Shown here: in pieces, positions 49,235 to 58,918 of the stretch
How the letters are laid out: each line of letters opens with the position of its first letter
How positions within the stretch are numbered: the first letter of the stretch is position 1
Notes under the pieces: model-generated
Databases searched by the model: none
What the model was told of the DNA's origin: nothing
Seen by the model: the letters and a program-made list of their open reading frames with translations, nothing else
Translations under genes and position numbers: made by a program
From: Litorivita pollutaquae
GTDB taxonomy: Bacteria; Pseudomonadota; Alphaproteobacteria; Rhodobacterales; Rhodobacteraceae
Assembly (NCBI RefSeq): GCF_003205515.1
Contig: NZ_KZ826481.1
Location: forward strand, 62,001-126,000
Direction of reading: 5' to 3'
Length of the DNA stretch: 64,000 bases

Positions 49235-50050
49235 ATGACACAGACAATTCTTGATAAGATCAAAGCCTATAAGCTTGAGGAAGTGGCGGCGGACAAAGCC
49301 GCAAAGCCGTTGGAAGCCATCGAAGCCGAGGCGCAGGGCGCATCGCCGGTGCGCGGATTTTCCGACCGGCTGTTTGAGGCCTCCCGCACCGGATACGGAT
49401 TGATTGCCGAGGTGAAGAAAGCCTCGCCCTCGAAGGGGTTGATCCGGGCGGATTTTGATCCGGCCGCGATTGCAGCGGCCTATGCGGCCGGGGGGGCGGC
49501 GTGCCTGTCGGTTTTGACCGATACGCCGAGCTTTCAGGGCGCAAAAGAGTATTTGGTCGCAGCGCGCGAGGCATGTGATTTGCCGGTTTTGCGCAAGGAT
49601 TTCATGTATGACACCTATCAAGTGGCCGAGGCGCGGGCGCTTGGTGCCGATTGTATTTTGATCATCATGGCCAGCGTATCGGATGCGCAGGCCCAAGAGT
49701 TGGAAGATGCGGCGACCACTTGGGGCATGGATGCGCTTTTGGAGGTGCATAATGCCGAAGAGTTGGAACGGGCCAGCCGGTTGTCTTCGCGGTTGATCGG
49801 GATCAACAACCGGAACCTGAACACATTCGAGACCTCTTTGGACACCACGCGGACCCTTTCAAAATTGGTGCCTGCGGAGCGGATGATCGTCTGTGAAAGC
49901 GGATTGTCGGGCCCAGAGGATTTGTCGGACATGGCCATGTATGGCGCCCGCGCATTCCTCATCGGCGAAAGCTTGATGCGGCAAGAGGATGTCGAGATGG
50001 CCACGCGCAATCTGCTCGCCAATCCGCTTAGCCCGTCGGGTATGATGTGA
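49235..50050 (+). CDS. trpC: Indole-3-glycerol-phosphate synthase
   Basis: A 271-residue TIM-barrel enzyme forming indole-3-glycerol phosphate. Diagnostic stretches are [20 protein letters not shown] (Lys of the active site), [32 protein letters not shown] and [11 protein letters not shown]. The ATG at 49235 has AGGT upstream; a TTG six bases further left is also open. The stop overlaps a GTG that could start moaC. It is not fused to trpF, as usual in alphaproteobacteria. Confidence 0.96.
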   Translation: MTQTILDKIKAYKLEEVAADKAAKPLEAIEAEAQGASPVRGFSDRLFEASRTGYGLIAEVKKASPSKGLIRADFDPAAIAAAYAAGGAACLSVLTDTPSFQGAKEYLVAAREACDLPVLRKDFMYDTYQVAEARALGADCILIIMASVSDAQAQELEDAATTWGMDALLEVHNAEELERASRLSSRLIGINNRNLNTFETSLDTTRTLSKLVPAERMIVCESGLSGPEDLSDMAMYGARAFLIGESLMRQEDVEMATRNLLANPLSPSGMM

Positions 50051-50067
50051 CGGAAAGCGATCAGGCC

Positions 50068-50559
50068 ATGACCGACACCCATGCCAGCGGGCTGACCCAT
50101 TTTGACGGTAAGGGCGATGCCCATATGGTCGATGTATCGGACAAGCCGGTGACCGCGCGGGTGGCGGTGGCGACCGGCCATGTCACCATGGCGCAGGGCA
50201 CATTCGAGATCATCAAAGACGGCCGCGCCAAGAAGGGCGATGTTTTGGGTGTGGCGCGATTGGCCGGGATCATGGGGGCGAAATTGACGCCGACATTGAT
50301 CCCGCTTTGCCATCCCTTGCCGGTGACCAAAGTGGCGGTAGAGCTGTCTTTGGACCCTGCCCTGCCGGGCGTGCGCATCGAAGCCACGGTCAAGACCACC
50401 GGTCAGACCGGCGTTGAGATGGAAGCCTTAACCGCCGTCAGCACGGCGGCGCTCACGGTTTATGACATGGCGAAGGCCGTGGACAAAGAAATGGTGATTG
50501 GCGGCATTCGCGTATTGCTCAAGGACGGCGGCAAATCGGGACGGTTCGAGGCATCATGA
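50068..50559 (+). CDS. moaC: Cyclic pyranopterin monophosphate synthase
   Basis: A 163-residue hexameric enzyme that, after MoaA, makes cyclic pyranopterin monophosphate for molybdenum cofactor. The family core [18 protein letters not shown] is near the N terminus, and the active-site blocks [13 protein letters not shown] and [11 protein letters not shown] with a catalytic Lys are intact. The ATG at 50068 gives the length of E. coli MoaC; an upstream GTG at 50047 overlaps the trpC stop and is an alternative with translational coupling. The stop overlaps the next gene as ATGA. Confidence 0.95.
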   Translation: MTDTHASGLTHFDGKGDAHMVDVSDKPVTARVAVATGHVTMAQGTFEIIKDGRAKKGDVLGVARLAGIMGAKLTPTLIPLCHPLPVTKVAVELSLDPALPGVRIEATVKTTGQTGVEMEALTAVSTAALTVYDMAKAVDKEMVIGGIRVLLKDGGKSGRFEAS

Positions 50560-51455
50560 GCACAAAGGGCCGGTCGCTTCAGCTATTTTTTATCGACGGG
50601 CGGCCCGACGGGATGCTAACCGCCGAAGTGTTCAATTGGACCGGCCATGTGTTGCGCAGCCCGCGCACGCAGTTGCGCGAGACCTTGGCGCGGCGCGAGG
50701 CGCAGCACACCGGCGTTTATGTGTTGATCGGCGAAAAAGACGGCGCACCGATGGCTTATATCGGCGAGGCCGAAGAATTGGCCGCGCGGCTGCGCGATCA
50801 TGCGGCGAAAAAGGATTGGTGGGAGACGGCGGTTTTGATCACATCGGCGGCGGACAACCTGCATAAGGCGCATGTGAAATACCTTGAATCGCGGCTTGTC
50901 GAGATCGCCAAAAAGGTCAATGCCTCGGCGTTGGAGAATGCCAATATTCCGCCGCGCAGCAGTCTGACCGAAGCAGATCGCGCCAATATGGAATCCTATC
51001 TGGATACCTTGCAAATGGTGTTGCCCGCCATTCGGGTGGATCTGTTTTTGGACAAAACGCGGGTCACGAAACCAATGCGCGCGCCTGCGGGCACCGAGCC
51101 GGTTTTCGAGCTGCGCTCCGAAAAGATGGGGTATCATGCAACGGCGCAATTGGTTGAGGGCGAAATGGTGGTGCAAGCCGGATCGATCGTCGCCCGTGTC
51201 TGGCGCGGAAAGAACAAGACCCCGCTAAAATCCCAACACCTCTTAAACGAACTTATTGAGAGCGGTATCATTTCCGTGTCAGAAAAAACGGGGCGGATCA
51301 TCAAAGACTATGCCTTCTCAAGCCCGAGCCAAGCGGCAGAAGTCGTTGTGGGCCGCTCCGCCAATGGCCGAACGGAATGGAAATTGATGGGCACCCAAAA
51401 AACCTATGCCAAATGGGAAGAGGACACTTTAGGAGAAACCGAGGCCCTGCAATGA
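50556..51455 (+). CDS. GIY-YIG nuclease family protein with C-terminal DUF4357
   Basis: A 299-residue protein inserted between moaC and moeA, overlapping both by four bases (ATGA at each end). The GIY-YIG domain (about 45-125) reads GVY at 53-55, YIG at 68-70, an Arg at 78-80 and the catalytic-type Glu111 in KYLESRL. A linker of about 75 residues precedes a DUF4357 domain (about 215-290, [23 protein letters not shown]). GIY-YIG/DUF4357 proteins are usually associated with restriction or repair systems; here it is wired into a biosynthetic operon. Nuclease residues appear intact, so activity on DNA is possible. Confidence 0.82.
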   Translation: MSTKGRSLQLFFIDGRPDGMLTAEVFNWTGHVLRSPRTQLRETLARREAQHTGVYVLIGEKDGAPMAYIGEAEELAARLRDHAAKKDWWETAVLITSAADNLHKAHVKYLESRLVEIAKKVNASALENANIPPRSSLTEADRANMESYLDTLQMVLPAIRVDLFLDKTRVTKPMRAPAGTEPVFELRSEKMGYHATAQLVEGEMVVQAGSIVARVWRGKNKTPLKSQHLLNELIESGIISVSEKTGRIIKDYAFSSPSQAAEVVVGRSANGRTEWKLMGTQKTYAKWEEDTLGETEALQ

Positions 51456-52627
51456 TATCCGTCCCCGAAGCGCTCGATCTGCTTTTTGCTCTCGCCAAAC
51501 CGCTTGGCCATGACATTGTGCCTCTGCGCGCGGCCAATGGTCGGGTATTGGCCAATGATGTGACGGCGACGCGCACGCAGCCGCCCTTTGCCGCATCGGC
51601 AATGGATGGCTATGCGGTGATCAAGGAAGAGGCCGTGCCGGATGCGACATTCAAGGTGATCGGCGAATCGGCCGCCGGACACGGGTGGCGCGGCGATGTG
51701 CGATCCGGCGAAGCGGTGCGGATTTTCACCGGCGCCCCCGTGCCCGAAGGCGCGACACGGGTGATTTTGCAAGAAGACGTGATGCGCATTTCCAACGAGA
51801 TCACCCTCACCGGCGATATCGGCAGCGGCGACAATATCCGCGCCGCCGGCGGGGATTTCAAAGCGGGCGATGTGATCAAGGCCCCCCGGCGGATTGGTCC
51901 TGCGGATGTGGCGTTGATGGCGTCGATGAATATCGCCGAGGTGCCGGTGATGCGCCGCCCCGATGTGGCGTTGATTTCCACCGGCGATGAATTGGTGATG
52001 CCCGGCGAAACGCCCGGACCGGACCAAATCATCGCGTCCAACACATTCGGTCTTTATGCGATGTTGCAAGACCTTGGCGCGATGCCGCGGCTTTTGCCGA
52101 TTGCACAGGACACCCCGGCATCTTTGGAAATGTGTTTCGATCTGGCCAAAGGTGCGGATCTGGTTGTGACGGTGGGCGGCGCTTCGGTTGGTGATCATGA
52201 TATCGTCGGCACGGTTGCGGCCTCGCTTGGCATGGAACAAAGTTTTTACAAGGTGGCGATGCGCCCCGGAAAACCATTGATGGCGGGGCGGATGGCGGAT
52301 GGCGCTTTGATGCTTGGCCTGCCGGGAAATCCGGTGTCGGCGATGGTTTGCGGCACGGTGTTCTTGGCGCCGATGGTGCGGGTGATGATGGGGTTGCCGC
52401 CGGCACCGGCGCCGCGCCGCCGCGCCCGTTTGGCCGCCGATATGCCCGCCGGAGGACCGCGCGAACATTACCTGCGCGCGAAAGTCGACGGCGACGAGAT
52501 TACCCCCTTCAACCGCCAAGACAGCGCCCTGTTGGGTGTGTTGGCCGAAGCCAATGCGCTTTTGGTCCAGCCCCCGAATTCGCCCGCATTGCCGGCCGGA
52601 ACGCATGTGGATTACATCCCCCTGTGA
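51452..52627 (+). CDS. moeA: Molybdopterin molybdenumtransferase
   Basis: A 391-residue enzyme inserting molybdate into adenylylated molybdopterin. The N-terminal PPFAASAMDGYAV, the middle STGDELVMPGETPGPDQI and GGASVGDHD (catalytic Asp), MRPGKPLMAG and the GLPGNPVSAMV domain are all present, followed by a domain IV beta module. The ATG at 51452 overlaps the GIY-YIG gene stop; the longer frame reads through it. It is followed after 134 bp by the lexA promoter. Confidence 0.95.
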   Translation: MISVPEALDLLFALAKPLGHDIVPLRAANGRVLANDVTATRTQPPFAASAMDGYAVIKEEAVPDATFKVIGESAAGHGWRGDVRSGEAVRIFTGAPVPEGATRVILQEDVMRISNEITLTGDIGSGDNIRAAGGDFKAGDVIKAPRRIGPADVALMASMNIAEVPVMRRPDVALISTGDELVMPGETPGPDQIIASNTFGLYAMLQDLGAMPRLLPIAQDTPASLEMCFDLAKGADLVVTVGGASVGDHDIVGTVAASLGMEQSFYKVAMRPGKPLMAGRMADGALMLGLPGNPVSAMVCGTVFLAPMVRVMMGLPPAPAPRRRARLAADMPAGGPREHYLRAKVDGDEITPFNRQDSALLGVLAEANALLVQPPNSPALPAGTHVDYIPL

Positions 52628-52691
52628 TCGCCCTGCTCTCAACTTTGGCACCGGTCAAAACCGTTCCGCTCTTAATGTATGTGAACAAAAG

Positions 52692-52720
52692 TTGACACAA
52701 AAAGAGAACAAGGGTAGAAC
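52692..52720 (+). promoter_or_regulatory. lexA promoter with SOS box
   Basis: TTGACA (52692-52697), 17 bp and TAGAAC (52715-52720) form a sigma-70 promoter. The alphaproteobacterial SOS box GAAC-AAGGGTA-GAAC (52706-52720, exact GAAC-N7-GAAC) covers the spacer and the -10 element, so LexA binding would block its own promoter. The ATG is 42 bases downstream. Confidence 0.85.
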
Positions 52721-52761
52721 GAACCGCAAAACACAGGCGATTTTATGATGAGGATGTGCAG

Positions 52762-53460
52762 ATGCTGACGAAGAAACAGCTCGATCTACTGGAGTTTATC
52801 CAAAAACGGCTGCAACGCGACGGCGTCCCGCCCAGCTTTGACGAAATGAAAGAGGCGCTTGATCTGCGCTCGAAATCGGGCATTCACCGGCTTATTACAG
52901 CGCTGGAAGAACGCGGGTTCATCCGGCGTTTGGCCCACCGGGCGCGGGCAATCGAGATTGTGAAACTGCCCGAAAGCCTTGGCGGTGCGCCCGCCGGTTT
53001 TACCCCGCAAGTGATCGAAGGCGACCGACCCAACGGGCCGCGCCCTTCGGATGCGCAAACGCTCGAAGCGGTATATGCGATGGAATTGCCGGTGATGGGG
53101 CGTATCGCGGCCGGTGTGCCGATCGAGGCCATTTCCGAAGTCTCGCACCGCGTGGCCGTGCCTGCGGGGATGATTTCGGGTGCGTCGGATCATTATGCGC
53201 TTGAGGTTCACGGCGATTCGATGATCGACGCGGGCATCAATGACGGCGATGTCGTGGTGATCCGCGAAACCAAAGTCGCCGCAGATGGTGATATCGTCGT
53301 GGCCTTGATCGAAGGGGCCGAAGCAACGCTCAAACGGTTTTACCGCAAGGGCAATGCCATCGCTCTGGAGGCGGCAAACCCTGCCTATGAAACCCGCGTA
53401 TTCCCTTCGGATAAAATCGATGTGCAGGGCCGTCTTGTCGGATTGATCCGCACATATTGA
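52762..53460 (+). CDS. lexA: SOS repressor LexA
   Basis: A 232-residue repressor of the SOS regulon. The N-terminal winged helix (about 1-65, [39 protein letters not shown]) binds the SOS box; the C-terminal protease has the Ala117-Gly118 cleavage site (MGRIAAGVP) and the Ser153-Lys191 dyad (GDSM and TLKRF). RecA-stimulated self-cleavage should derepress the regulon. A GTG six bases upstream is an alternative start, but the ATG gives the standard MLTKKQL. It lies downstream of moeA, with its own promoter, as in other Rhodobacterales. Confidence 0.97.
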   Translation: MLTKKQLDLLEFIQKRLQRDGVPPSFDEMKEALDLRSKSGIHRLITALEERGFIRRLAHRARAIEIVKLPESLGGAPAGFTPQVIEGDRPNGPRPSDAQTLEAVYAMELPVMGRIAAGVPIEAISEVSHRVAVPAGMISGASDHYALEVHGDSMIDAGINDGDVVVIRETKVAADGDIVVALIEGAEATLKRFYRKGNAIALEAANPAYETRVFPSDKIDVQGRLVGLIRTY

Positions 53461-53482
53461 GAGGCCGCTTGCGCCTGCGCGA

Positions 53483-55738
53483 CTATGGCTCAAGGCGGGC
53501 AGTCCGCGCGGTTTTTCCTTTTTGGTGACGTGGCGCGACCTTAGGCGGCGGCGGGCGCCATAAACGCGCACCGATCCGGGATCCGGCGGTGAGCATTCTC
53601 AACCCCGCCTCATTTTGATAAAACGCCACTGCGCCGCTGGCTGACAACATCTTTGGCGTCAGGATCAAACAAGGGCTTTGCGCCGTGAACAAGGTGCCCG
53701 CCGTCAGCGACATCAATAGCGCGGCGGGCTTGGGCGGTTGAGCCGCAGGTGACATTGGCGGCCGGGCTGCGGTGGGCACCGGCAACGCGCGCTCGGGGTT
53801 CCGGTTCATCACCACAATCTCGCCCGCCCCGCATCCGGTAAAACCGGTCACTTGCGCCTTACCGCGCAGATGACGAATGCGCAGCCCCGCGACCTGCAGC
53901 GCGCCGCCGAACTCTTGCCCTTGCCAACGTGCGGCGGCCGCTTGCTGATCCTGTACATCGCCGTCATTCTCAAGCCAGTTTTGTGCGGTAAATCCAGCCA
54001 CTTGATCACGGCTGAGGGCGCGGCCCTGCGCCGTCATGACCCCGACCAATGCCCCGTCGCGGGCAATCAACACCGCCGGACGCGCCGCCATGTTCCAGAT
54101 CGCCAAGGCAACCAGCATCGGCACAATTCCCATAACACGCGCCCGCCCCTGCCAGAGCACGACGAACAGCCCGCCAAGCGCCAGCAACGGTAAGACTGCG
54201 GCAGGGGGCGCGGCGATCTGCCCAACCGCGCCGTCCAATCCGGCCACCCAATGCGCCACCATGAGGATCCAGCGCAGGCCAAGCCCCATGACCCAAAGCG
54301 CAGGGGCCTCCAACCCGAAGGGCATCAACGCCGCCGCCGCCACAGCAGCCGGCATCACCACGGCCCCCATCAACGGCACAGAAACCAAATTCGCCAGCAA
54401 ACCGAAATACGAGACCTGGTTGAAATGCGCCGCAGAAAATGGCGCGGTCGCCAGTCCGGCCACGGCAGAAGAGATGAACACCGCCACCGGCACCGAGACC
54501 CATCGCGGCACAGCCCCTGCCCTGCCACGCAGGGCAGCAAAAACCGCAACCAGGGCAGTCGTCGCGGCAAATGACATTTGAAACCCCGGTTCGGTCAATC
54601 CTTCGGGGCGCAGTATTAGGATCACCAGAGCCGCCAAAGCCACCGCGCGCAACGACAGCGCACGGCGCTCGACCATCACCGCAACCAAAGCCACGGCAAC
54701 CATGACAAAGGCGCGATCGGTCGCAATATTTCCCCCCGATAAGGCCAAATACCCCGCCGCCCCGGTTAATGCGATCACCGCCGCGCATTTTTTCACCGGC
54801 AGACGCAGCGCCAGCCATGGCACGAGACAAAGCCCCAATCGCGCCGCCCCCAAGAGCACCCCCGCCAAAAGCCCCATATGCAGACCGGAAATCGCCAAGA
54901 GATGCGCCAGATTGGAGCGCCGCAGATCGGTCAGGGTTGGTTCGGGCATGGCGGCACGGTCACCGGTCATAATTGCGGCTGCAAATCCGCCCGCCTCTCC
55001 GGGCAGCCGCGCCCGCACCCGCGCGGAGATCGCCAGACGCAGTGCCGTCACATTTTGCCACCCCTCAGACGGTGCCAATAAAACCACGGGGTTGCGGGTA
55101 TACCCCACTGCGCCCAAGCTGCGAAACCACGCGTGGCGCCGGAAATCGAATCCCTCTGGCTCGGTCGGCCCGGGAGCGGCAGAAAGATGACCGGTCGTTA
55201 AAATCGTCTGGCCGACCTTTGGCGCGAATTGCGGCGCTGGACCGTGCAACGTCACGCGAATCCGCGCCGGCGTGCGATCCGGTGGCAGATTACGCAACAC
55301 TGCCTGCCCGAGCGTCAGGCGCATGGCGCCGCTACTGGATCTGTCGATGTCAGAGATTTTCCCTTCAATCGGGCCGTAGTACCGCCAATCCATCACCGGT
55401 GATGCCACTACATGCGCGCGTAGGCCTGCGGAGCAAAACCCCGCCGCACCCAATGCCATCGCCATGCAAAGCACGCCGACCGCCGCGCCTTGACCGCTGC
55501 GCGCGTTGTGCCGGTATTGGACGGTCGCCCCCAAAGCACCTACAGCCACCGCCGACAGCGCCAGCAAATAGTGCCCGACCGCCGGTTCGCGCGCAAAGAG
55601 GAAATACCCGCCGATCCCGAGCGCAAAACAGACCGGAACCCAGCCGAACAGTGCCCCGCGTTGGCGGGCAATGGCCTCGTCTATGATCCCGGCAAAACGC
55701 AGCCGCTTTCTCCCCTTTGGCCAACGGCGCGCGGGCAC
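53483..55738 (-). CDS. comEC: ComEC/Rec2-family DNA uptake or membrane protein
   Basis: A 751-residue polytopic protein with the ComEC layout: N-terminal helices, a DUF4131 OB-like domain (about 110-215), then a competence domain with many transmembrane segments (about 240-530), including DLRRSNLAHLLAISGLHMGL and GFQMSFAATTALVAVFAAL, and a soluble C-terminal part. The metallo-beta-lactamase domain of Bacillus ComEC is not recognised in the tail. It could translocate DNA across the inner membrane in natural transformation; no other competence genes are here. The start GTG at 55738 is uncertain, since its nearest GAGGAG is about 14 bases upstream. It is divergent from gltX. Confidence 0.87.
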   Translation of the reverse strand: MPARRWPKGRKRLRFAGIIDEAIARQRGALFGWVPVCFALGIGGYFLFAREPAVGHYLLALSAVAVGALGATVQYRHNARSGQGAAVGVLCMAMALGAAGFCSAGLRAHVVASPVMDWRYYGPIEGKISDIDRSSSGAMRLTLGQAVLRNLPPDRTPARIRVTLHGPAPQFAPKVGQTILTTGHLSAAPGPTEPEGFDFRRHAWFRSLGAVGYTRNPVVLLAPSEGWQNVTALRLAISARVRARLPGEAGGFAAAIMTGDRAAMPEPTLTDLRRSNLAHLLAISGLHMGLLAGVLLGAARLGLCLVPWLALRLPVKKCAAVIALTGAAGYLALSGGNIATDRAFVMVAVALVAVMVERRALSLRAVALAALVILILRPEGLTEPGFQMSFAATTALVAVFAALRGRAGAVPRWVSVPVAVFISSAVAGLATAPFSAAHFNQVSYFGLLANLVSVPLMGAVVMPAAVAAAALMPFGLEAPALWVMGLGLRWILMVAHWVAGLDGAVGQIAAPPAAVLPLLALGGLFVVLWQGRARVMGIVPMLVALAIWNMAARPAVLIARDGALVGVMTAQGRALSRDQVAGFTAQNWLENDGDVQDQQAAAARWQGQEFGGALQVAGLRIRHLRGKAQVTGFTGCGAGEIVVMNRNPERALPVPTAARPPMSPAAQPPKPAALLMSLTAGTLFTAQSPCLILTPKMLSASGAVAFYQNEAGLRMLTAGSRIGARLWRPPPPKVAPRHQKGKTARTARLEP

Positions 55739-55822
55739 GCGGGGCGCTTGTTCTCCTCGCAGCGGGCCGATAGATATGCGGCAAAGCTATTGCTCCTTAG
55801 ATTACCGAAAGGTTAACCTCCT

Positions 55823-57271
55823 GTGTCCACATCCGATGCCCCTCTCGCTCACGCCCCCGTTGTCACCCGCTTTGCGCCTTCTCCGACAGGGTATTTGCAT
55901 ATTGGTGGCGCCCGTACCGCGTTGTTCAACTGGCTTTATGCGCGCGGGCGTGGTGGTAAGTTCCTGCTCAGGATTGAAGACACCGACCGCGCCCGATCGA
56001 CACCCGAAGCCACGGATGCGATTTTGCAAGGTCTGGCGTGGCTCGGGCTTGACCATGACGGCGAGGTGATCAGCCAGTTTGACCGCGCCGACCGGCACCG
56101 CGCCGTGGCCTTGGAATTACTCGACAAAGGCTCGGCATATAAATGTTTCTCCACTCAAGAAGAGATCGAAACCTTTCGCGAAGCGGCGCGGGACGAGGGG
56201 AAATCCACCCTATTCCAGAGCCCGTGGCGCGATGCCGATGCCGCAACCCATCCCGATGCCCCCTATGTGATCCGGCTCAAGACCGAAACAAGCGGCACAA
56301 CTGTGATCCGCGACGAGGTCCAAGGCGATGTCACGATCCGAAATGACCAGTTGGATGACATGGTGTTGTTACGTTCTGATGGCAGCCCTGTGTATATGTT
56401 GGCGGTGGTGGTCGATGATTATGATATGGGCGTGACACATGTGATCCGGGGCGATGACCATCTCAACAATGCGGCGCGGCAAATGGGGATTTACAAGGCC
56501 ATGGGATGGGATCTGCCGACCTATGCGCATATTCCGTTGATCCACGGACCGGACGGTAAAAAATTGAGCAAGCGCCACGGCGCGCTCGGTGCACATGAAT
56601 ATCAGGCGATGGGGTATCCCGCCGCGGGTATGCGCAATTATCTGGCCCGCCTCGGGTGGAGCCACGGCGATGATGAATTCTTCACTGATGCGCAGGCCCT
56701 CGCATGGTTCGATCTTGATGGGATTGGCAAATCTCCGGCGCGTCTGGACTTCAAAAAGCTGGAAAATATCTGTGGGCAACAGATCGCGGCGGCGGATGAT
56801 GCTGCACTGCTGCATGAGCTTGAAGCGTTTTTGCACGCAACAGGGGCCCCTTCTTTGAGCACCGCAAAAAAACAGCTCTGGCTTGCGGGGATGTACTGCC
56901 TCAAGGCACGGGCCAAGACATTCCCGGAACTGATTGATAAGGCCGCATTTATAATGGCAGATCGGCCCATTCAGCCCGAAGAGAAAGCCGCGAAAAACCT
57001 CGATTCAGTATCCCGTGGTATACTGAGAGAATTGACGCCGCATCTGCAAAATGTTAGCTGGTCCCGTGACGATCTTGAAGCGGCGCTGAACGGGTTTTGC
57101 GAAGCCCGCGAGATCAAGTTTGGTAAGCTTGCCGGCCCGATGCGGGCCGCGCTTGCCGGACGGGCCGCAACACCAAGTGTGTTCGATATGATGCTGGTTC
57201 TGGAACGCGAGGAAAGCCTTGCCCGTCTGGACGATGCAGCCAGAATGGCGTCCGAGAAAGAGCAGGGTTAA
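55823..57271 (+). CDS. gltX: Glutamyl-tRNA synthetase
   Basis: A 482-residue class I synthetase. The HIGH motif is in [19 protein letters not shown] is GKKLSKRHG, the zinc/insertion region is reduced, and the anticodon-binding C-terminal domain (about 330-480) is present. The start is GTG at 55823, with AAAGG upstream. A palindrome AGGTTAACCT lies directly before the start, and the same 12-mer GGTTAACCTCCT recurs at the stop codon (57266-57277). gltA follows 74 bp downstream. Confidence 0.95.
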   Translation: MSTSDAPLAHAPVVTRFAPSPTGYLHIGGARTALFNWLYARGRGGKFLLRIEDTDRARSTPEATDAILQGLAWLGLDHDGEVISQFDRADRHRAVALELLDKGSAYKCFSTQEEIETFREAARDEGKSTLFQSPWRDADAATHPDAPYVIRLKTETSGTTVIRDEVQGDVTIRNDQLDDMVLLRSDGSPVYMLAVVVDDYDMGVTHVIRGDDHLNNAARQMGIYKAMGWDLPTYAHIPLIHGPDGKKLSKRHGALGAHEYQAMGYPAAGMRNYLARLGWSHGDDEFFTDAQALAWFDLDGIGKSPARLDFKKLENICGQQIAAADDAALLHELEAFLHATGAPSLSTAKKQLWLAGMYCLKARAKTFPELIDKAAFIMADRPIQPEEKAAKNLDSVSRGILRELTPHLQNVSWSRDDLEAALNGFCEAREIKFGKLAGPMRAALAGRAATPSVFDMMLVLEREESLARLDDAARMASEKEQG

Positions 57272-57345
57272 CCTCCTCTATAGGCGCCATGACTTACGAA
57301 CCTGATTGCGGTCCGCGCGTCAGGTCTTACAGGAAGGGAATAATA

Positions 57346-58641
57346 ATGGCAGAATCGACGAAATCAGCAACGCTGACTATTGATGGGAAAAGCTACGAGC
57401 TTCCGATCTTCTCCCCCACTGCGGGCCCCGATGTCATTGACATCCGCAAGCTCTACGCCGAGGCGGATGTGTTCACCTACGATCCCGGCTTCACTTCGAC
57501 CGCGTCCTGTGACAGCACCATCACCTTTATCGATGGCGGCAAAGGCGAATTGTTGCACCGTGGCTATCCGATCGACCAATTGGCCGAAAAATCCCACTAC
57601 CTCGAAGTCTGCTACCTGCTGCTCTACGGCGAATTGCCCACGGCAGCCCAATTGGAAGATTTCGAATCGCGCGTGACCCATCACACGATGGTGCATGAGC
57701 AAATGCATAAATTCTATTCCGGCTTCCGCCGCGATGCGCATCCGATGGCCATCATGGTCGGCGTTGTTGGCGCGATGTCCGCGTTTTATCACGACAGCAC
57801 CGATATTTCCGACCCATGGCAGCGCGAAGTTGCCTCGATCCGCATGATCGCCAAAATGCCGACGATTGCCGCCATGGCGTTCAAATATACCATCGGTCAA
57901 CCCTTCGTATATCCGCGCAATGATCTGGATTACGCCTCCAATTTCCTGCGCATGTGCTTTGCGGTTCCGGCGCAAGAATATGAGGTGAACCCGATCCTCA
58001 GCCGCGCGATGGACCGTATCTTTACGCTGCATGCCGATCACGAACAAAACGCCTCGACCTCGACCGTGCGTTTGGCATCGTCCTCGGGCGCAAACCCCTT
58101 TGCCTCGATCGCAGCCGGCATTGCATGTCTTTGGGGACCGGCGCATGGCGGCGCGAACCAGGCTTGCCTCGAAATGCTGCAAGAAATCGGCACCGTGGAT
58201 CGCATTCCCGAATTCATCGCCCGCGCCAAAGACAAAGACGACCCCTTCCGTTTGATGGGATTTGGTCACCGCGTTTACAAAAACTTCGACCCGCGTGCGA
58301 CCGTGATGAAGCAATCGGCCGATGAGGTGCTTGACCTTTTGGGCGTTGAGGACAACCCGATTTTGCAGGTCGCCAAAGAGCTTGAGAAACAGGCCCTGAA
58401 CGATCCCTACTTCGCGGATAAGAAATTGTTCCCGAATGTCGATTTCTATTCCGGCATCATTCTCGAGGCCATGGGTTTCCCAACCTCGATGTTCACCCCG
58501 ATTTTTGCGCTGTCGCGCACCGTGGGTTGGATTTCGCAGTGGAAAGAAATGATCTCGGATCCGACAATGAAAATCGGTCGTCCGCGCCAGCTTTACACAG
58601 GCGAAACCCAACGCAATTACGTCGAGGTTGAAGACCGCTAA
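57346..58641 (+). CDS. gltA: Citrate synthase (type II)
   Basis: A 431-residue TCA-cycle entry enzyme condensing oxaloacetate and acetyl-CoA. Diagnostic stretches are [36 protein letters not shown] (active-site His), [14 protein letters not shown] (second His and Arg), and the C-terminal RPRQLYTG. The N-terminal NADH-sensitive type II layout starts at [10 protein letters not shown], with AAGGGA seven bases before the ATG. The upstream in-frame extension is rejected. A strong terminator follows. Confidence 0.97.
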   Translation: MAESTKSATLTIDGKSYELPIFSPTAGPDVIDIRKLYAEADVFTYDPGFTSTASCDSTITFIDGGKGELLHRGYPIDQLAEKSHYLEVCYLLLYGELPTAAQLEDFESRVTHHTMVHEQMHKFYSGFRRDAHPMAIMVGVVGAMSAFYHDSTDISDPWQREVASIRMIAKMPTIAAMAFKYTIGQPFVYPRNDLDYASNFLRMCFAVPAQEYEVNPILSRAMDRIFTLHADHEQNASTSTVRLASSSGANPFASIAAGIACLWGPAHGGANQACLEMLQEIGTVDRIPEFIARAKDKDDPFRLMGFGHRVYKNFDPRATVMKQSADEVLDLLGVEDNPILQVAKELEKQALNDPYFADKKLFPNVDFYSGIILEAMGFPTSMFTPIFALSRTVGWISQWKEMISDPTMKIGRPRQLYTGETQRNYVEVEDR

Positions 58642-58673
58642 ACGCGCTGATGCGTTTGCCTCCCGCGAATCAT

Positions 58674-58707
58674 GCGCGCCCAAGCCACCGGTTTGGGCGC
58701 GCTTTTT
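58674..58707 (+). terminator. Intrinsic terminator after gltA
   Basis: A perfect 10-bp stem, GCGCGCCCAA (58674-58683) and TTGGGCGCGC (58693-58702), with a 9-base loop and TTTTT at 58703-58707, 33 bases beyond the gltA stop. Confidence 0.9.
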
Positions 58708-58852
58708 GTTGGGCGGTTGAAAGATAGGCGAAATCGCCCGTCGCATCCTCACCCATCACCGCAGCCTTTATCCGATTGTCGCCTTTCTGCGGACAATACC
58801 GGCGATTACCTATGATTGCCTCGCACTTATAGCCCTCCTTCCAATCTTCGCT

Positions 58853-58894
58853 TTGTGGTCTCCCCCCGCGCCATTATATTAACAAAATATTAAC
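58853..58894 (+). promoter_or_regulatory. Promoter with CtrA-type box before the small RTX gene
   Basis: A promoter-like pair TTGTGG (58853-58858), 16 bp and TATATT (58875-58880) precedes the gene. Immediately downstream, TTAA-CAAAATA-TTAAC (58879-58894) exactly fits the CtrA consensus TTAA-N7-TTAAC and would overlap the transcription start. Within it TATTAACA repeats twice at an 11-bp spacing. This layout suggests CtrA repression from this promoter, or activation of a downstream start. Confidence 0.6.
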
Positions 58895-58918
58895 ACATTT
58901 TTCTTTTTGGGGGTTCTT

